Shown: positions 1 to 11,389 of the stretch, in pieces
Position numbering within the stretch: position 1 is the first letter of the stretch
How the letters are laid out: each line of letters opens with the position of its first letter
From: Liolophura sinensis
Taxonomy: Eukaryota; Mollusca; Polyplacophora; Chitonida; Chitonidae
Direction: 5' to 3'
DNA length: 60,000 bases
NCBI RefSeq assembly: GCF_032854445.1
Contig: NC_088305.1
Coordinates: forward strand, 16,293,717-16,353,716
Notes under the pieces: model-generated
Told to the model about the DNA's origin: nothing
The model's input: the letters and a program-made list of their open reading frames with translations, nothing else
Database searches by the model: none
Program-made: the position numbers and the translations under genes

Positions 1-66
1 GAGGAAACCGGGCAGAGCCCGGGGGTAACCCACAACCATCCGCAGGTTGCTGGAAGACCTTCCCAA
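1..66 (-). mobile_element. SINE family 1 fragment, cut by window edge
   Basis: The middle of the SINE body (gaaaccgggcagagcccggg, then cgcaggttgctgg) in the same orientation as the copy at 4830. The 3' tail side lies beyond position 1 and the tRNA-like end is missing. Confidence 0.85.
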
Positions 67-205
67 GTTTAAATGATAACACTTGAATACTTGAGTTGTT
101 TTATTACTTGACGTTTCTGTATTGAAGTTTGATTTTCGTTTATCAGTTGTCCAAAAATTCTGCTCAGATCTGAGAAATCTGATTCCTGCGAACGTGTCTT
201 CTTAC

Positions 206-227
206 CAAATCCGTGAAAGTTTATGCC
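206..227 (-). CDS. RECK: Candidate 22-nt RECK microexon in CC5
   Basis: A strong acceptor (TGCCTTTTTATTCAG) and a strong donor (GTAAGA) bracket 22 nt. With the phase-0 entry left by exon 7 they read GINFHGF plus one base (G). Vertebrate RECK has an aromatic, Gly-ending segment (LYSMSWG) at this point of CC5, so the piece fits in length and partly in character. The intron from exon 7 would be 192 bp. Microexons this small are rare and the similarity is short, so this is a hypothesis; the next true exon may instead lie outside the window. Confidence 0.3.
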
Positions 228-419
228 CTGAATAAAAAGGCATTTACAGTATGTATGTAAGAGCATCCACATGGAAAGTTCCCAAAACTTTTGTCACAAA
301 AGATTGCCATATACTTGTACGAGTGAAAAGTTCTTGAGTATAGTTTTAAACAACAATTATATGTAAATAAATTTTCAACGTCTTCAATTCAAACATTTTG
401 AATGTCAAAGAATGCCAAC

Positions 420-560
420 CTGCACACACAAATTGCGACACTTGCTGTCCGAGGCTTTAGAACAACACTGAAGTTTGACCCCATCTATGACAATCTTTGT
501 TGTATTTACAGGTGGTCCACCTCTTTCTGACCGAGACAAGAAACACTGCCACATGGGATC
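420..560 (-). CDS. RECK: RECK local exon 7: end of CC4 and core of CC5
   Basis: 141 nt, 47 codons, phase 0 at entry, reading DPMWQCFLSRSERGG..., then IDGVKLQCCSKASDSKC, ending CRNLCVQ. The acceptor is TTCTGTTGCCAG. DPMWQC matches the end of vertebrate CC4 (DPLWQC), and DGxKLxCCSKA matches the CC5 start. A GTAAAT at 509-504 could be taken for a donor, but reading through it keeps the frame and the CC5 match, so it is treated as coding. The 3' end is less certain: CAG/GTTGGC at 420/419 is a weak donor, and reading on meets a stop four codons later. N-T-T gives an extra sequon. Confidence 0.9.
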
Positions 561-750
561 CTGGCAACAGAAAAAGCAGTTTTAAAATTACACCTCTTTT
601 TTTACTCCTTTATAGTAAAATACTGTATCTTCCCTAGTGATTTGCCTAAGAAAAATACAGTCAATGCCATCAAATATTACTTTTGGTGCCAAAACACACA
701 TTTCCCTTTAGGATATCATCCTGCCTTACAAACAAACCTAAAAACATCTT

Positions 751-1013
751 GGGGGTCCGTGACTCAGTTGGTTAGCGCGCTAGCGCAGCGTAATGGCCCG
801 GGAGTCTCTCACCAATGCGGTCGCTGTGAGTTCAAGTCCAGCTCATGCTGGCTTCCTCTCCGGCTGTACGTGGGAAGGTCTGCCAGCAACCTGCGGATGG
901 TCGTAGGTTTCCCCCAGGCTGCGCCCGGTTTTCACCCACCATAATGCTGGCCGCCGTCGTGTAAGTGAAATATCCTTGAGTACGGCGTAAAACACCAATC
1001 AAATAAATAAATA
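751..1013 (+). mobile_element. SINE family 1, full-length reference copy
   Basis: Begins with a tRNA-like head: box A (GACTCAGTTGGTTAGCGC) and box B (GAGTTCAAGTCC) of an RNA polymerase III promoter. A body of about 160 bp follows, ending ACGGCGTAAAACACCAAT and an (AAAT)n tail. Flanks aaaacatctt / aaaagatctt form a target-site duplication with one mismatch. The copy lies in RECK intron 6, antisense to the gene. The family resembles the tRNA-derived SINEs of molluscs (V-SINE/RUDI or MetaSINE groups), but which group cannot be settled by eye. Confidence 0.92.
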
Positions 1014-1351
1014 AAAAGATCTTTTTAAGATGAATAAAATTCTCATAATCAGTCATCAAAATGAGCCTACATTCCTGGTTGAAATATTAGGCCAAAGACA
1101 GTACTTCAGTAGCTCATCAATAAAGTATTGGCTCTGTTAATCCACGTATAAGAATTCACCAGCTGTCTTATAGGTGAAACCATAAACCAGTATGTAAAAT
1201 GTCATGCAAAAAAAGTAAATAAATTACAATTATTTTACTTAATTATATTTAAAAAACATATTAAAAGAAATTATTACAAACAATAATAACCCCGGATCAG
1301 TCAGTTTTTTGAAATCATCTGCAATCGTTGTAATCGCCTAGCTCGACAGGA

Positions 1352-1701
1352 GTTCTCCCTGGAAGCCCCTCTGGTTCTCCCTGGAAGCCCCTCTGGAGCT
1401 CCCTGAAAGCTCCTCTGGTTCTCCCTGGAAGCCCCTCTGGTTCTCCCTGGAAGCCCCTCTGTAGCTCCCTTGAAGCCCCTATTGGTTCTCCCTGGAAGCC
1501 CCTACAGTTCTCCTTTGAAGCCCCTCTGGAGCTCCCTGAAAGCTCCTCTGGAACTCTCTGGAAGCTTCCCTGGAGCTCTTTTGAAGACCCCTTGGGGCTC
1601 CTATGAAGCCCCCCCCCCATGGAGATCCTATGAAGCCCCCCCCCATGGAGCTCCTTTGAAGCCCCCCCCCCCCCCCGGAGCTCCTTTGAGGGACCCCCCT
1701 A
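1352..1701. repeat. 22-bp minisatellite with C-runs
   Basis: About 15 units of roughly 22 bp (gttctccctggaagcccctc and variants). The last units contain C runs of 8 to about 16 bases, which are G runs in the RECK transcript. The array starts about 20 nt downstream of the exon 6 donor in transcript sense. Open frames reading through it on both strands are products of the repeat. Confidence 0.9.
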
Positions 1702-1721
1702 GCATGCAAAACTGAGCTTAC

Positions 1722-1852
1722 TATCGGAGATGGGGATCCACAGCTTTGGATTAACTCATCCATGATCTCCTGCTCTGTCGCCAAGGTAACCAGGATGGAA
1801 CGACACTTTGATTGACACTTCTTAGACTCTGCCCTATCACAGCATGGTAGAC
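1722..1852 (-). CDS. RECK: RECK local exon 6: core of CC4
   Basis: 131 nt; the carried A plus GT forms Ser, then 43 codons reading LPCCDRAESKKCQSKC..., EQEIMDELIQSCGSPSPI. The acceptor is TGCCTTTCAG, the donor GTAAGC. The CCDRAE start is identical to the CC4 start of vertebrate RECK, and the fourth cysteine region (vertebrate LIEGC, here LIQSC) agrees. The last codons SPI form the first half of the P-x-D-P-x-W motif completed by the next exon. The donor is followed after about 20 nt by a 22-bp minisatellite with long C runs on the plus strand (G runs in the transcript). Confidence 0.97.
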
Positions 1853-1984
1853 CTGAAAGGCAATTAAACAATATTTGCCAATCAATCCTGTTTACTTGTA
1901 ACTGTCACCAGTTTGCTGTTGGTTAATTTGCTTGTATAATTGAAGGTATACTTAAAATTATTACTCATAATGGGAGAATACAGA

Positions 1985-2096
1985 TACACTGTATTTTAGC
2001 CAAAGTCTAGCAGTTTTTAAGTGACACATTTTGCTTGACTCTAATTGATTCATTCATATTATAGAACCACTTAAGGATTTTTTGTGAAGTATGATC
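1985..2096 (-). repeat. Dispersed repeat family D, copy 1
   Basis: On the minus strand it contains AATCAA..AGAGTCAAGCAAAATG, then CACTTAAAAACTGCTA and AAAATACAGT, shared in order with copies near 6120, 23640 and 29630. Diverged, no coding capacity seen. Confidence 0.6.
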
Positions 2097-3489
2097 AATT
2101 TCTCGTCAGAACAACTTAGGTGTTGGCAACAAAAATATCGTTTTCTTCTGAAAGTGCATTTTTACATACAGGTGATTTTTAGGCAAAAAACATTCATTCG
2201 TGCAAATCCAACAGACCTGCTTTGAATTACCTCCCTTGTTATACGACAGTGACTATGACATAACGTGAGATTAGTTTCTGAGGCGATAAACTATGAAAAG
2301 TGGAACCTCACCAATTAAAGCATGCAGTATTTAGGTTACTTCATGATCATGATCAACAAATATTTTCCAGCCAATCGAATGTGAAAAATCATAACATTAG
2401 CCTTTGAGAATCGCAGAAATGTTTGATGATTTTGAAAGAAGTCAAGTGTTTCAGCAGAGGGGTTCAAACGAAGGCATCTGTTGTATTTCATTAGGGTCAA
2501 GATTTTGAAAGATACCTGTGAATGGATTTTTAAAAAAATACATAACATTTCTAATTATGCTTACAAAACGAAAAGACAGTTCTTCAACAAGCTTATACCA
2601 CTCTAACCTCAAAACTTGCAAACAGCCATTTTCTGAAATACCACCTAGTACTTTAAGCTATTCCTATCAAACGGAGAAAATTTGACTTGAGTGGTGAATA
2701 CTGATTTCTTTTGCAAAAAAGTCTCTGGTATTGCCTGTTTGATACTGGCCACAACTACAAGGTGTCCCTCAGCAGCCACACGAATATAAAGAAGCCTAGT
2801 CATGTTTGAACTGTTTGAACTGTCGAGAGTCACATGTGTCAACAGAGCCAATCTACAGCCTAACTTCATCTTATGCCAATCCCTATAACATGTTTCACAA
2901 CAAACTGACAAATTCTGTGTCAACACACTGGCCAGCCAGTGGGTGGGCAGACAACAAGTGGGGCTGTCAGAACTGGCACTCAGACGTGCGTGCTAGTTTC
3001 CTTGTTTCACCTCAGGTGTGAAGCCCTGCACAGGTATAGGAGATCTACATTTCGTGTTTCGGCACAGGTGTAAAACTTTCATAAAATGATGCTAACAGCT
3101 CTGAGGCAAAGACAAGGGTGAGAGTTTTTTTTTAAACAACTAAAGTACAAATGTCTTTATACATTCATTAAACATTTTTGGATGCTGATCCTGGAAAATT
3201 CCAGAAAATCTTAACATTCTTTTACCATCCGAATCAGAGACTTGTACATACTCATGGGGGGCTTCCGTAAAGACTGAATACTGAGGCCAACCAAATAATA
3301 AAATCACAGAAAGAGAAAATTCACACTTTTTGCTATTCCTTGTATCTAGGAGTCCACCCTGGATGTTTCTTTGACAGAATACCTCACATTTAGAACCATA
3401 GCTTTGGTTTCGTGATCAGCTCTTTTCTGTTTTAAATTTTAAAGCTACGTCTGGCCGTAAGTAATTTCTGTTCATTTCCCCCGCCAAAT

Positions 3490-3546
3490 GCTGGTGGCCA
3501 TATTTTTGAGTATGGCATAAAACACCAATGAAATAAATCAATAAAA
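3490..3546 (+). mobile_element. SINE family 1, 3' fragment
   Basis: Only the last part survives: tgctggtggcc, gagtatggcataaaacacca, then an AAATAAAT-like tail. Strongly decayed. Confidence 0.6.
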
Positions 3547-4829
3547 TCCTACATAAATCTCTATGTTTTTAGTTAAATGAGCAGTGTACAACATCACATA
3601 ATTAACAGACATTTTTCCTTACAGACTGTATTTTGCTGAGGAATCACGAAAGCTAGGATGAGTCCAACATTGTCGGAGTTCATGTATGTTAATCCAGACA
3701 ATCTACATACATGTATATCTACTGAAACAAGGAGTAATTAGAACAACTCAAACAGTGTGTAAATCACAATTTGTTGGATATATTTCATGATAATAGCTTT
3801 CAAAATATTCTGATTTCAAAGCACGTCCTTAATCTGCTAACATGGTTCTTTTTTCGCTCGCACTTAATACCATATCTCCTTAGTAAACTTTTGTTTTATT
3901 TCACAAATTTCGAACATTTCCCTTTAAATTTCTGAATGATGCCAAATAGAGTATGCCTCTGGTATGAGATGGATTGACAACACAGCCAATTAAATGACAG
4001 CAGAAGACTGTGATCCTGTTGCTTCCTGTGCGACATAGAATTGTTCAATGAGGAACAGCCAGTATACCCGTAAAATTTAAGACTTTGATCAAATCCTGCT
4101 GTTTATTCCACCACATGATCCTGGTGTGACAAAAATGCTATTTCCACAACTTTGACTTTAAAATCACAAAATCACCATACATTTGATTTCACGCTGGCAG
4201 CCTTGAATAACTGTACCAGCCATTAAACCAAATTAAATGCAGCACAACTTCATCACCTCCACCTGAAGAGCACATGCCTGAAATTTAAGGCGTTGACCAA
4301 ATGAATTCCATCACAGGTGTTAATGCAGTTTTCTGACCTCTGTCAGGTCAAAGGTGAACAGCTAAAGGTGATTCATTAGACACAGGATCAACGTCATATC
4401 CGATTTAAGCATTCAGCAGGGCGAAACATTCCGCAACATAGAATTCATGCTTATGTCAAAAGCAAAATCATGGAGGATCAACAACAACAACAACAAACAG
4501 CCTTTGTTGAAAAAGTAGACAAAGCATATTCCTTCTTAACAAACACATCCTTTGCTTCATTCTAGATTCAACTGGGCATGTTTAGTTCTGACATGTATTT
4601 TTGTACATTTTTGTGGCAAACATTTGGCCTATTTTGGAGTATTAATACACAAATAACAAATACATACTGGGAAGTATTCACAGCTCAAAAGTAATTCTTA
4701 ACATATAACCCCTCTGAAGGTCACAGCCTTTGCTACATGGAAGAGATTACTTCATAATGCTGGCTGTGAAATACTTCAGGGCAAAAGCAGAGAGTTGCTT
4801 TAAGAAGAAATGTATGCTTTTAGTGTTTT

Positions 4830-5093
4830 GTTATTTATTTGATTGGTGTTTTACACCATACTCAAGAATATTTCACTTATAAGATGTTGGCCAGCATCAT
4901 GGCAGAAAGAACCTTGGGAGAGCCCAGGGGAACACACAACCATTCGCAGGTTGCTGTCAGACCTTCCCACGTAAGACCAGAGAGGAAATATCACAAGCTG
5001 GACTTGAGCTCATAGCGACCCCATTGTTGAGAGGCTCCTGGCTCCAATGTGCTGCCCTAGCAGTCTAACCATTCAACCACAGATCGAGGCCTC
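4830..5093 (-). mobile_element. SINE family 1, near full length
   Basis: Reads from the (TTTA)n tail through gattggtgttttacacc and the body to a decayed tRNA head (accattcaaccacagatcga). Diverged from the 751 copy, so an older insertion. Confidence 0.88.
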
Positions 5094-6119
5094 CTTTTCA
5101 GAGTTTGGATTCACTACAAACATGTATATGTGAGAAATGCCTAAGTTACACATGCATTTCTTTAAACTGCTGATTGGTTAACCAATAACAACATGATTGT
5201 TAACAATAAATAACAGTTGTTTTCAATTTTTAAAAATCTGAATTTGCAGTAAATACACATATGTCTGTGTCAATGCACAATTTGAAATCCATGTCATCTT
5301 AAATACAGGTCCTTCGTCAGGTGAACGGCCCAGTCATAAAAGATAAGGACGTCAAAATTATGACTGACAGACCATCAGACCTGACCGACCCACAGATCAC
5401 AAATGCCAGCAGACACTGTTATCCTGCACCTTCATGTTGCACAGGTGGACTATCTCTTAGCAGCAAGTTTTCAGGCTTCCCGAGGGTCCAATAACTGCAG
5501 CCAACACCATATAACTGATACCAGAAGCTGTGAACCATATACATCATTATGAAATATAAGTAACATAAGGAGGCGAGATGGAGGGTGGAGAGGGTTTAGG
5601 AACATACGAAGCAAGCCTGCAAGAAGAACTACAAAGCGCCCTCAGCAGGCCTTGGCCAACACCTGTGCCCGACTCCTTCTGTTTCTCAGCCAATGGTTAT
5701 TGTTTATGTGTTAATCGGGTCATGTGATACCCTTTCCCCAGAGGGGGATCCTGAGAGAGAGTTGTTCCCCTGAAGAGTACTTTACAGCTTTCCCATCACT
5801 GCAGGATAGGCCTATGTACATGTATCTCTTGCTGTTGGCCACTGGCAGTAGATAACTAAGGATCAAGGCGAACAGCATCTGTCCTAGGAAGGCCAGGGGG
5901 CAAGGGTGGGGTGGGGGTTTGGGATGTGATGCTGGACAGATCAGTGGAAAGGGGAACAAAGAGGCATGGAATAGTTCACTCTTGCTGGACACATACAACT
6001 CTAAATTTTGTAGTACCCCAAAGTCTTGTTGATAAATAATGACAATTCCACCAAAAGTTCAGCATGTAATATATACTTTCAGAAGTACATAAAGGCCTTT
6101 ACAATGATACTTTGATCCC

Positions 6120-6265
6120 AACTCTTAAGTTTTTCTAATAAAATTAATCAATCAAACTTTGCTATATTAAGAGCTCTCAAGCAGCCAATAAGGTGTAAGA
6201 ACCAATCAGAATCAAACAAAATGTGGCACTTGAAAAAGGCTAAACATCTGGTGAAATACAGTAAT
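6120..6265 (+). repeat. Dispersed repeat family D, copy 2
   Basis: Contains aatcagaatcaaacaaaatg, tggcacttgaaaaaggct and gaaatacagta, in the order shared by the other copies. Confidence 0.6.
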
Positions 6266-6456
6266 TCAGACTCTTTTCCCAGGAAAATTTCTTTGACAGA
6301 TAATCAATTTTAGTGGAACAACTTAATAAACATGAACTTAGTTGTTTTAAGAGAAAATCGGTTATAGAAAAACTTTTTATCAGTTATAGAAAAACTAGAT
6401 CAGCTTTAATGAATGAACTTGTACTTGTGTGTTTTGGAAGTAAGTAGGCGGACGAG

Positions 6457-6474
6457 GGGGGGGGGGGGGGGGGG
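6457..6474 (+). repeat. Poly-G tract
   Basis: An uninterrupted run of about 18 G, following a short G-rich stretch. Confidence 0.85.
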
Positions 6475-8610
6475 TTGGCCTGAAATTACAGATCATAAAT
6501 TACTGCAGACTTTCAAGGAGACTGACAGAAAAGGTGTCAAATATAAGGAAAAGTTATCACTTTCGGCAAAATCCTTTCATTCAGATATTGTGAGAGAAAA
6601 CGCGTAAAATAACAGAGATGAAATTCAAGACTGACCCTTGGGTTTAGGAGGAGCCGACAAAAAACGACATGGGTCATCCAGCTAAATAAACAAGCCTGGT
6701 GCATGTAGGATGGCCCTTGGGTTGTTTGTTCAGTGGAGAATGGGCACTAAAGTGGCCAGTTCAAATGAACCTTATCTCTACACCAATATCACCCCTAATA
6801 TTCTTAATTCAAAAACCCTTGTAGCTTCAAGCAAATTTCCAAAATGTCATCTCACAGTGTGTCATTCTTCCAAACCAGTTGAATGGATGAAGGGGTAGTG
6901 GGAGGGGTGTGGGGGAAAGTATAACCTTCTAAATTTTCCATCAATCATGGTTAGAGGGACCAATTCTTCGAAGGATGGACCCTGCTTTAGGGATCCTTTG
7001 CCCTAGGAAACACCGCTCGCCTCCAATATCCAGGGGTGAAACTATGGCGAAACATTACTCTCAGAAATAGCAAACAACAATCACTCCACATGACAGTACG
7101 AACAGGAATAAAGGCATACAGAATGGTACACGTAACACAATCTGATGGCTAACAGAAGGGGGACATATCCTGAAAACACCTGGATTAATTCCTGAACAAA
7201 TCTGGAGATACAGCGCTTCGCTAAGTATCATGCTATAATCCACATGATACACCTTGTGTGTCACACAGATATATCACACGTAAAATGGTATAAAATGGCT
7301 TCCTAAAAGATACACGACTTTTTAAAAACTTTATGTTCCACTGATAAGGTTTAAGTGAGCTACTGTTTCGGGCTAAACACATGTAAAACATATTGCATAT
7401 GGCACAAACACACATTAAAAAAAAACATGCGCATACTTAATGATATCTGACATGTGCTCTTCAAATAAGATAAATGGATTCGGGCTATTTTCTGACTAAC
7501 ACAAGGGCAATACTTTACTGCAGTATATACGTCCATTTGGATTCATTTCAACACTGCTATTTGAGATTTTTCAGAGCAGAAAATTAATGTTTAATTATGA
7601 CAGATCTCAAGTTTTATTCGTTTAGCAGTTTGAAGTGGGTCTCTTTTCTCCAGTGTAAACATTTTAAAAATCTCCCTAACTCTTTACTATACTCTTTACA
7701 GCGCATGCACCACTCTCTAGCTTTCGTTTTTCATCACTGCCACCAATAGCAAATCTTGTACAGAAATCTTGAACATCGAGGTCACTAGGGTCACGTTGAT
7801 GAGACAGGATGTGACATTCCAAAACCCAAAGAATCCACCCGAACTTTCATCTCTAATAATACTTTACGCACATGCCTTCTCTTTATTCAGAGTACCTAGA
7901 ACATGATTTTCACCAACACCTAAAGCAATTTTATTGCTGATTAAATAGTTCCGTGGAAGGACACAAGTGATGAGGCTAAGCCTTAACTAGCCTACGTGCG
8001 CCTCACAGGATCCAAAAGTCAAGCCTGTTTGTGGGTGGAAGTGGCGTAAAGAGAAAGGCTGAGAGCGACGCACGTTCTATAGGGAGCATGTACCTTTTAC
8101 TAACCAAAACTGCAAAATTCTGTTTGAAAATCCTCAAAAAATTTTAGTATATAGAGAATGCATGACTTCTGTCACTGGTCATGATGTACGATCTGCATAG
8201 ACAGATGATCTTATCACTCATTTGAAACTGCATACATGCCCCTAACAATGCATTTTAGTTATCAAAATATTTTGAATTATGCTTTAAGTTATATTTACAG
8301 CCATACTTCCCTGTTCGTATGTGTTGACTTTTTCAAAGAATTGTGTTACTTCCAACTTTTTTCAGATAATATAGGAAGACTGACTGCTACTGATTGGAAA
8401 AGACATAAAAATTATTCATAATCAAAATATTCCCCATAATTATCATTACCACGAGCAGATGCAGAATAATTATTACACTCGTATCTGTGTTCCACGAAAA
8501 TACATGTGCAAATCATGAAACCGTACTAAAAACTGATCATACATGTACATGTACCATGCAACGTTATCCAAACAGCTTTCAAGCAGGACACTGGAAGGTC
8601 ACTTAATGAA

Positions 8611-8995
8611 ATTTATTTATTTATTTATTTGATTGGTGTTTTACGCCGTACTCAAGAATATATCACTTATACGATGGCGGCAAACATTATGGTGGGTGGA
8701 AACCGAGCAGAGCCTGGGGGAAACCCACGACCATCCGCAGGTTGCTGAAAGACCTTCCCACTTATGGCTGGAGAGGAAGCCAGCATGAGCTGGACTTAAT
8801 GAATGAATGAATGAATGAATGAATGATTATGGCTTAACGCCACATCGGCAATATTTCAGCCACATCGTGGCGAGAACAAGGTGAAAACAACAGATGGTTA
8901 AAGCTGGACTTAAACTCACAGCAACCCCATTGGTGAGAGGCTCCTGGGTCATTACGCTGCGCTAGCGTGCTAACCAACTGAGCCACGGAGGCCCC
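8611..8995 (-). mobile_element. SINE family 1, full length, split by a nested insertion
   Basis: A complete copy with an intact box A on the minus strand (end agccacggaggc). It is flanked by cacttaatgaa at 8600-8610 and 8996-9006, a perfect 11-bp target-site duplication. The element is interrupted at 8800-8901 by another short element. Confidence 0.93.
8800..8901 (-). mobile_element. Short retroposon nested in the SINE
   Basis: A 102-bp insert with a (TGAA)n end and the body ggcttaacgccacatcggca. The host sequence agctggacttaa is repeated on both sides (8788-8799 and 8902-8913), a 12-bp target-site duplication. The (TGAA)n side gives orientation minus. It looks like the 5'-truncated 3' end of a second SINE family. 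Confidence 0.85.
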
Positions 8996-10269
8996 CACTT
9001 AATGAATAGGTCAAGTCATAGCTTTAAGGTAAAACTTTTGGAACCCACTTGTAACGTGCAAGTCACTTGTAACAAGTCACTTGTAACATGCAAGTTATAT
9101 TTAACCATGGCCCTTGAATGTTTAATCTGTAAGTTGATCCAGTCACTGGTTAGAAATATGTACTACCCCAAAGTTATCATTTACATGATATTTATGATTT
9201 AAACCTTCCAGACATACACTGAAGTCAACAAAAAAAACATTAAAAAATGGAAGAAAAGCTGGTTTCAGCAGCAATCAATGAACTGGTGGCATTGTTTGTG
9301 TAGCACATGTTCTAATCAACCATATTTCACCATCTCCTGCACATGGCTACAACACTTCCTGTTCTGACATATGGCCTGTAAGATTGTCCCTATCTTATGA
9401 GTCACCAAAATGTTACAGTGTCCAGCGAGAACATCAGATGTGAGCTTCAGTCACCATGAATACCATTCCACAAATCATGCATATAATAAATTCTGACCAC
9501 AAAACCAACATACACACAAATGTATATATTGCATGATGGAAAAACTGCAAATCTCTTCAAACTCAAAGTTGAAAAATGCATTTAAAAATGTAAAGGAAAA
9601 GTGAATAGTGCAAGTAAAAATCACAAAGAAACAAGTCTTTTATTTTTTTGACTGGGTCAAGAGCTACATTTATAAGAATTAGTCTGGAAAAAAACGTCTA
9701 CATGGAGTTAAGAATGTTTCACCATTAATCATCTGTTTTATGCAGGAATGCTCCGAATGCTATCATCATATTAAAAATAATAAACCATATGTGTGGAAAA
9801 GAAGGGAGCCCATGGGACATCCTTGCTGCAGGCCAACTTGTTCACCTCAGTGGCCTTTACTATTGTTTTATTCAGGGAAAATTGCGGCCAGGCATCTACT
9901 GTACGACAGCATGCACAAGAGTCACTCCTTTTTATGGATATCAAATGTGGTATAAAAATACCGAGTGATCTGGGATTCATGCTGGAGTTATAGTAAGCAT
10001 TCCTTCCAGCTCCCACAGAAGCCATTGTTTACTTGACTCAGAACAACAGGGGCTTCCAGTTATTCCCGACCAGATGTGGTGATCAGCTGCCACGCGTGTG
10101 TCATAACAGGATGGCAAAACAAACACAGATTTCTTACGTAAAAGTCCCATTGAAGGATCAGTTAACTAAATGGGGTACCTCGATCATTGTTGATAAAAAA
10201 AACCTTCTCCTCAATTTCTATATATCCAAATCCATGCCAGGATTCAAGAAAATAATAGAAATTAACAGT

Positions 10270-10386
10270 ATGTGGGAAGGTCTGTCAGCATTATGGTTTG
10301 CTCCCACCATAATGCTGCTGGCCACCATCATGTTTAAAGTGAAATATTCTTGAATATGGCATAAAACACCAAATACATAAATAACT
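10270..10386 (+). mobile_element. SINE family 1, internally deleted fragment
   Basis: Contains gtgggaaggtctgtcagca, then jumps to cccaccataatgctg and ends gcataaaacacca plus an A-rich tail; the segment between is missing and the tRNA head is absent. Confidence 0.8.
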
Positions 10387-11389
10387 AAAAACAGAAAGAA
10401 TGAAATTAATAAGTGACTCATTTTGAAGGTTTTAGCTACAGAGATTCGGCACATTCTTAGCTCAACTTCTGCACTTCAAGCAAAGTGGGGATTACTTCTA
10501 AAGAACTAGACTATGGAAAAAAAATAATGGCCTAAAACAAGGCACGTTTCTATCAGTATGATTTCTCATTTTGATCTGGATTTCCTCATTCTCACACCAT
10601 GGGCAAATGTCATATTACAGAAAACTTAATACACATAAACTGTTAACAAAAGAGAGCTGGTGATCAACAGGTGAAATGCTCCCTTATGTTTTCAACGTAC
10701 CTGCGTTTTTACCTGTAAAACCAGTTCCGCCATAAGCTACTTAACGAACTACACCATCAACGAATTTAATCTTCTTTACAGCATGAGAAGACAGCCAGGT
10801 GAAAAGAGCCCAATTATGCGGTCTCCTTATTCCACTGCCAGATATCACCTGCAAGGGCAAAGACTATTTCTGCTCCTTTTTTTTTTCCACCTCAATCAGG
10901 CCACAATAACTGTGTGGTAATTTGCCTTGCTTAAAACACTACACACATTCAGATGAATGGCTTACACTGTGTGTGAGACACTGTAAGCGCAATTCAGTAT
11001 GGAGCGTTTTTCTGCCCAGCCTCCATTATACGCATGGCTGACCTGAGAATTTCCATTAATAAATCTTGGCTTATCAAGATGGAAAAAGAAGCTGCGATAC
11101 CCCAATCAAGCAGCCATTATGTATAAGTGAGGGATATGGCCGTATAATCTGACAGCTTCCATTCTGGTGTGCCAGGTCGGTGTTTTTTTCACGTTGTCAT
11201 TGTTAGCACCCGGCTGGACTTCAGAGCTTTACCTGTCTTACAAGGTAAACTGTTGATGCTGATCACTATAAAAGGCTATCATAAAACTGCCTGAGGCTGA
11301 CATCACGCTTACCTCGAGTTACACATGAAGGGCTTGCCAAAGTTATCTTTCTTTAATCTTCTCTCCTTTTGATAATAATAAAATGATTT

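Larger units (their letters stand above)
561..1721 (-). other. RECK intron 6 (1.2 kb)
   Basis: A short intron filled mainly by a full-length SINE (751-1013) and a 22-bp minisatellite (1352-1701); only about 600 bp is other sequence. Confidence 0.85.

Noticed and set aside
504-510. GTAAAT as the donor of RECK exon 7
   Set aside because: Stopping there loses the CC5 core that follows in the same frame (IDGVKLQCCSKA), which matches RECK well.
1470-1871. Long open frames through the minisatellite at 1352-1701
   Set aside because: They are made by the repeat unit; only the part upstream of the donor at 1721 belongs to a real exon.
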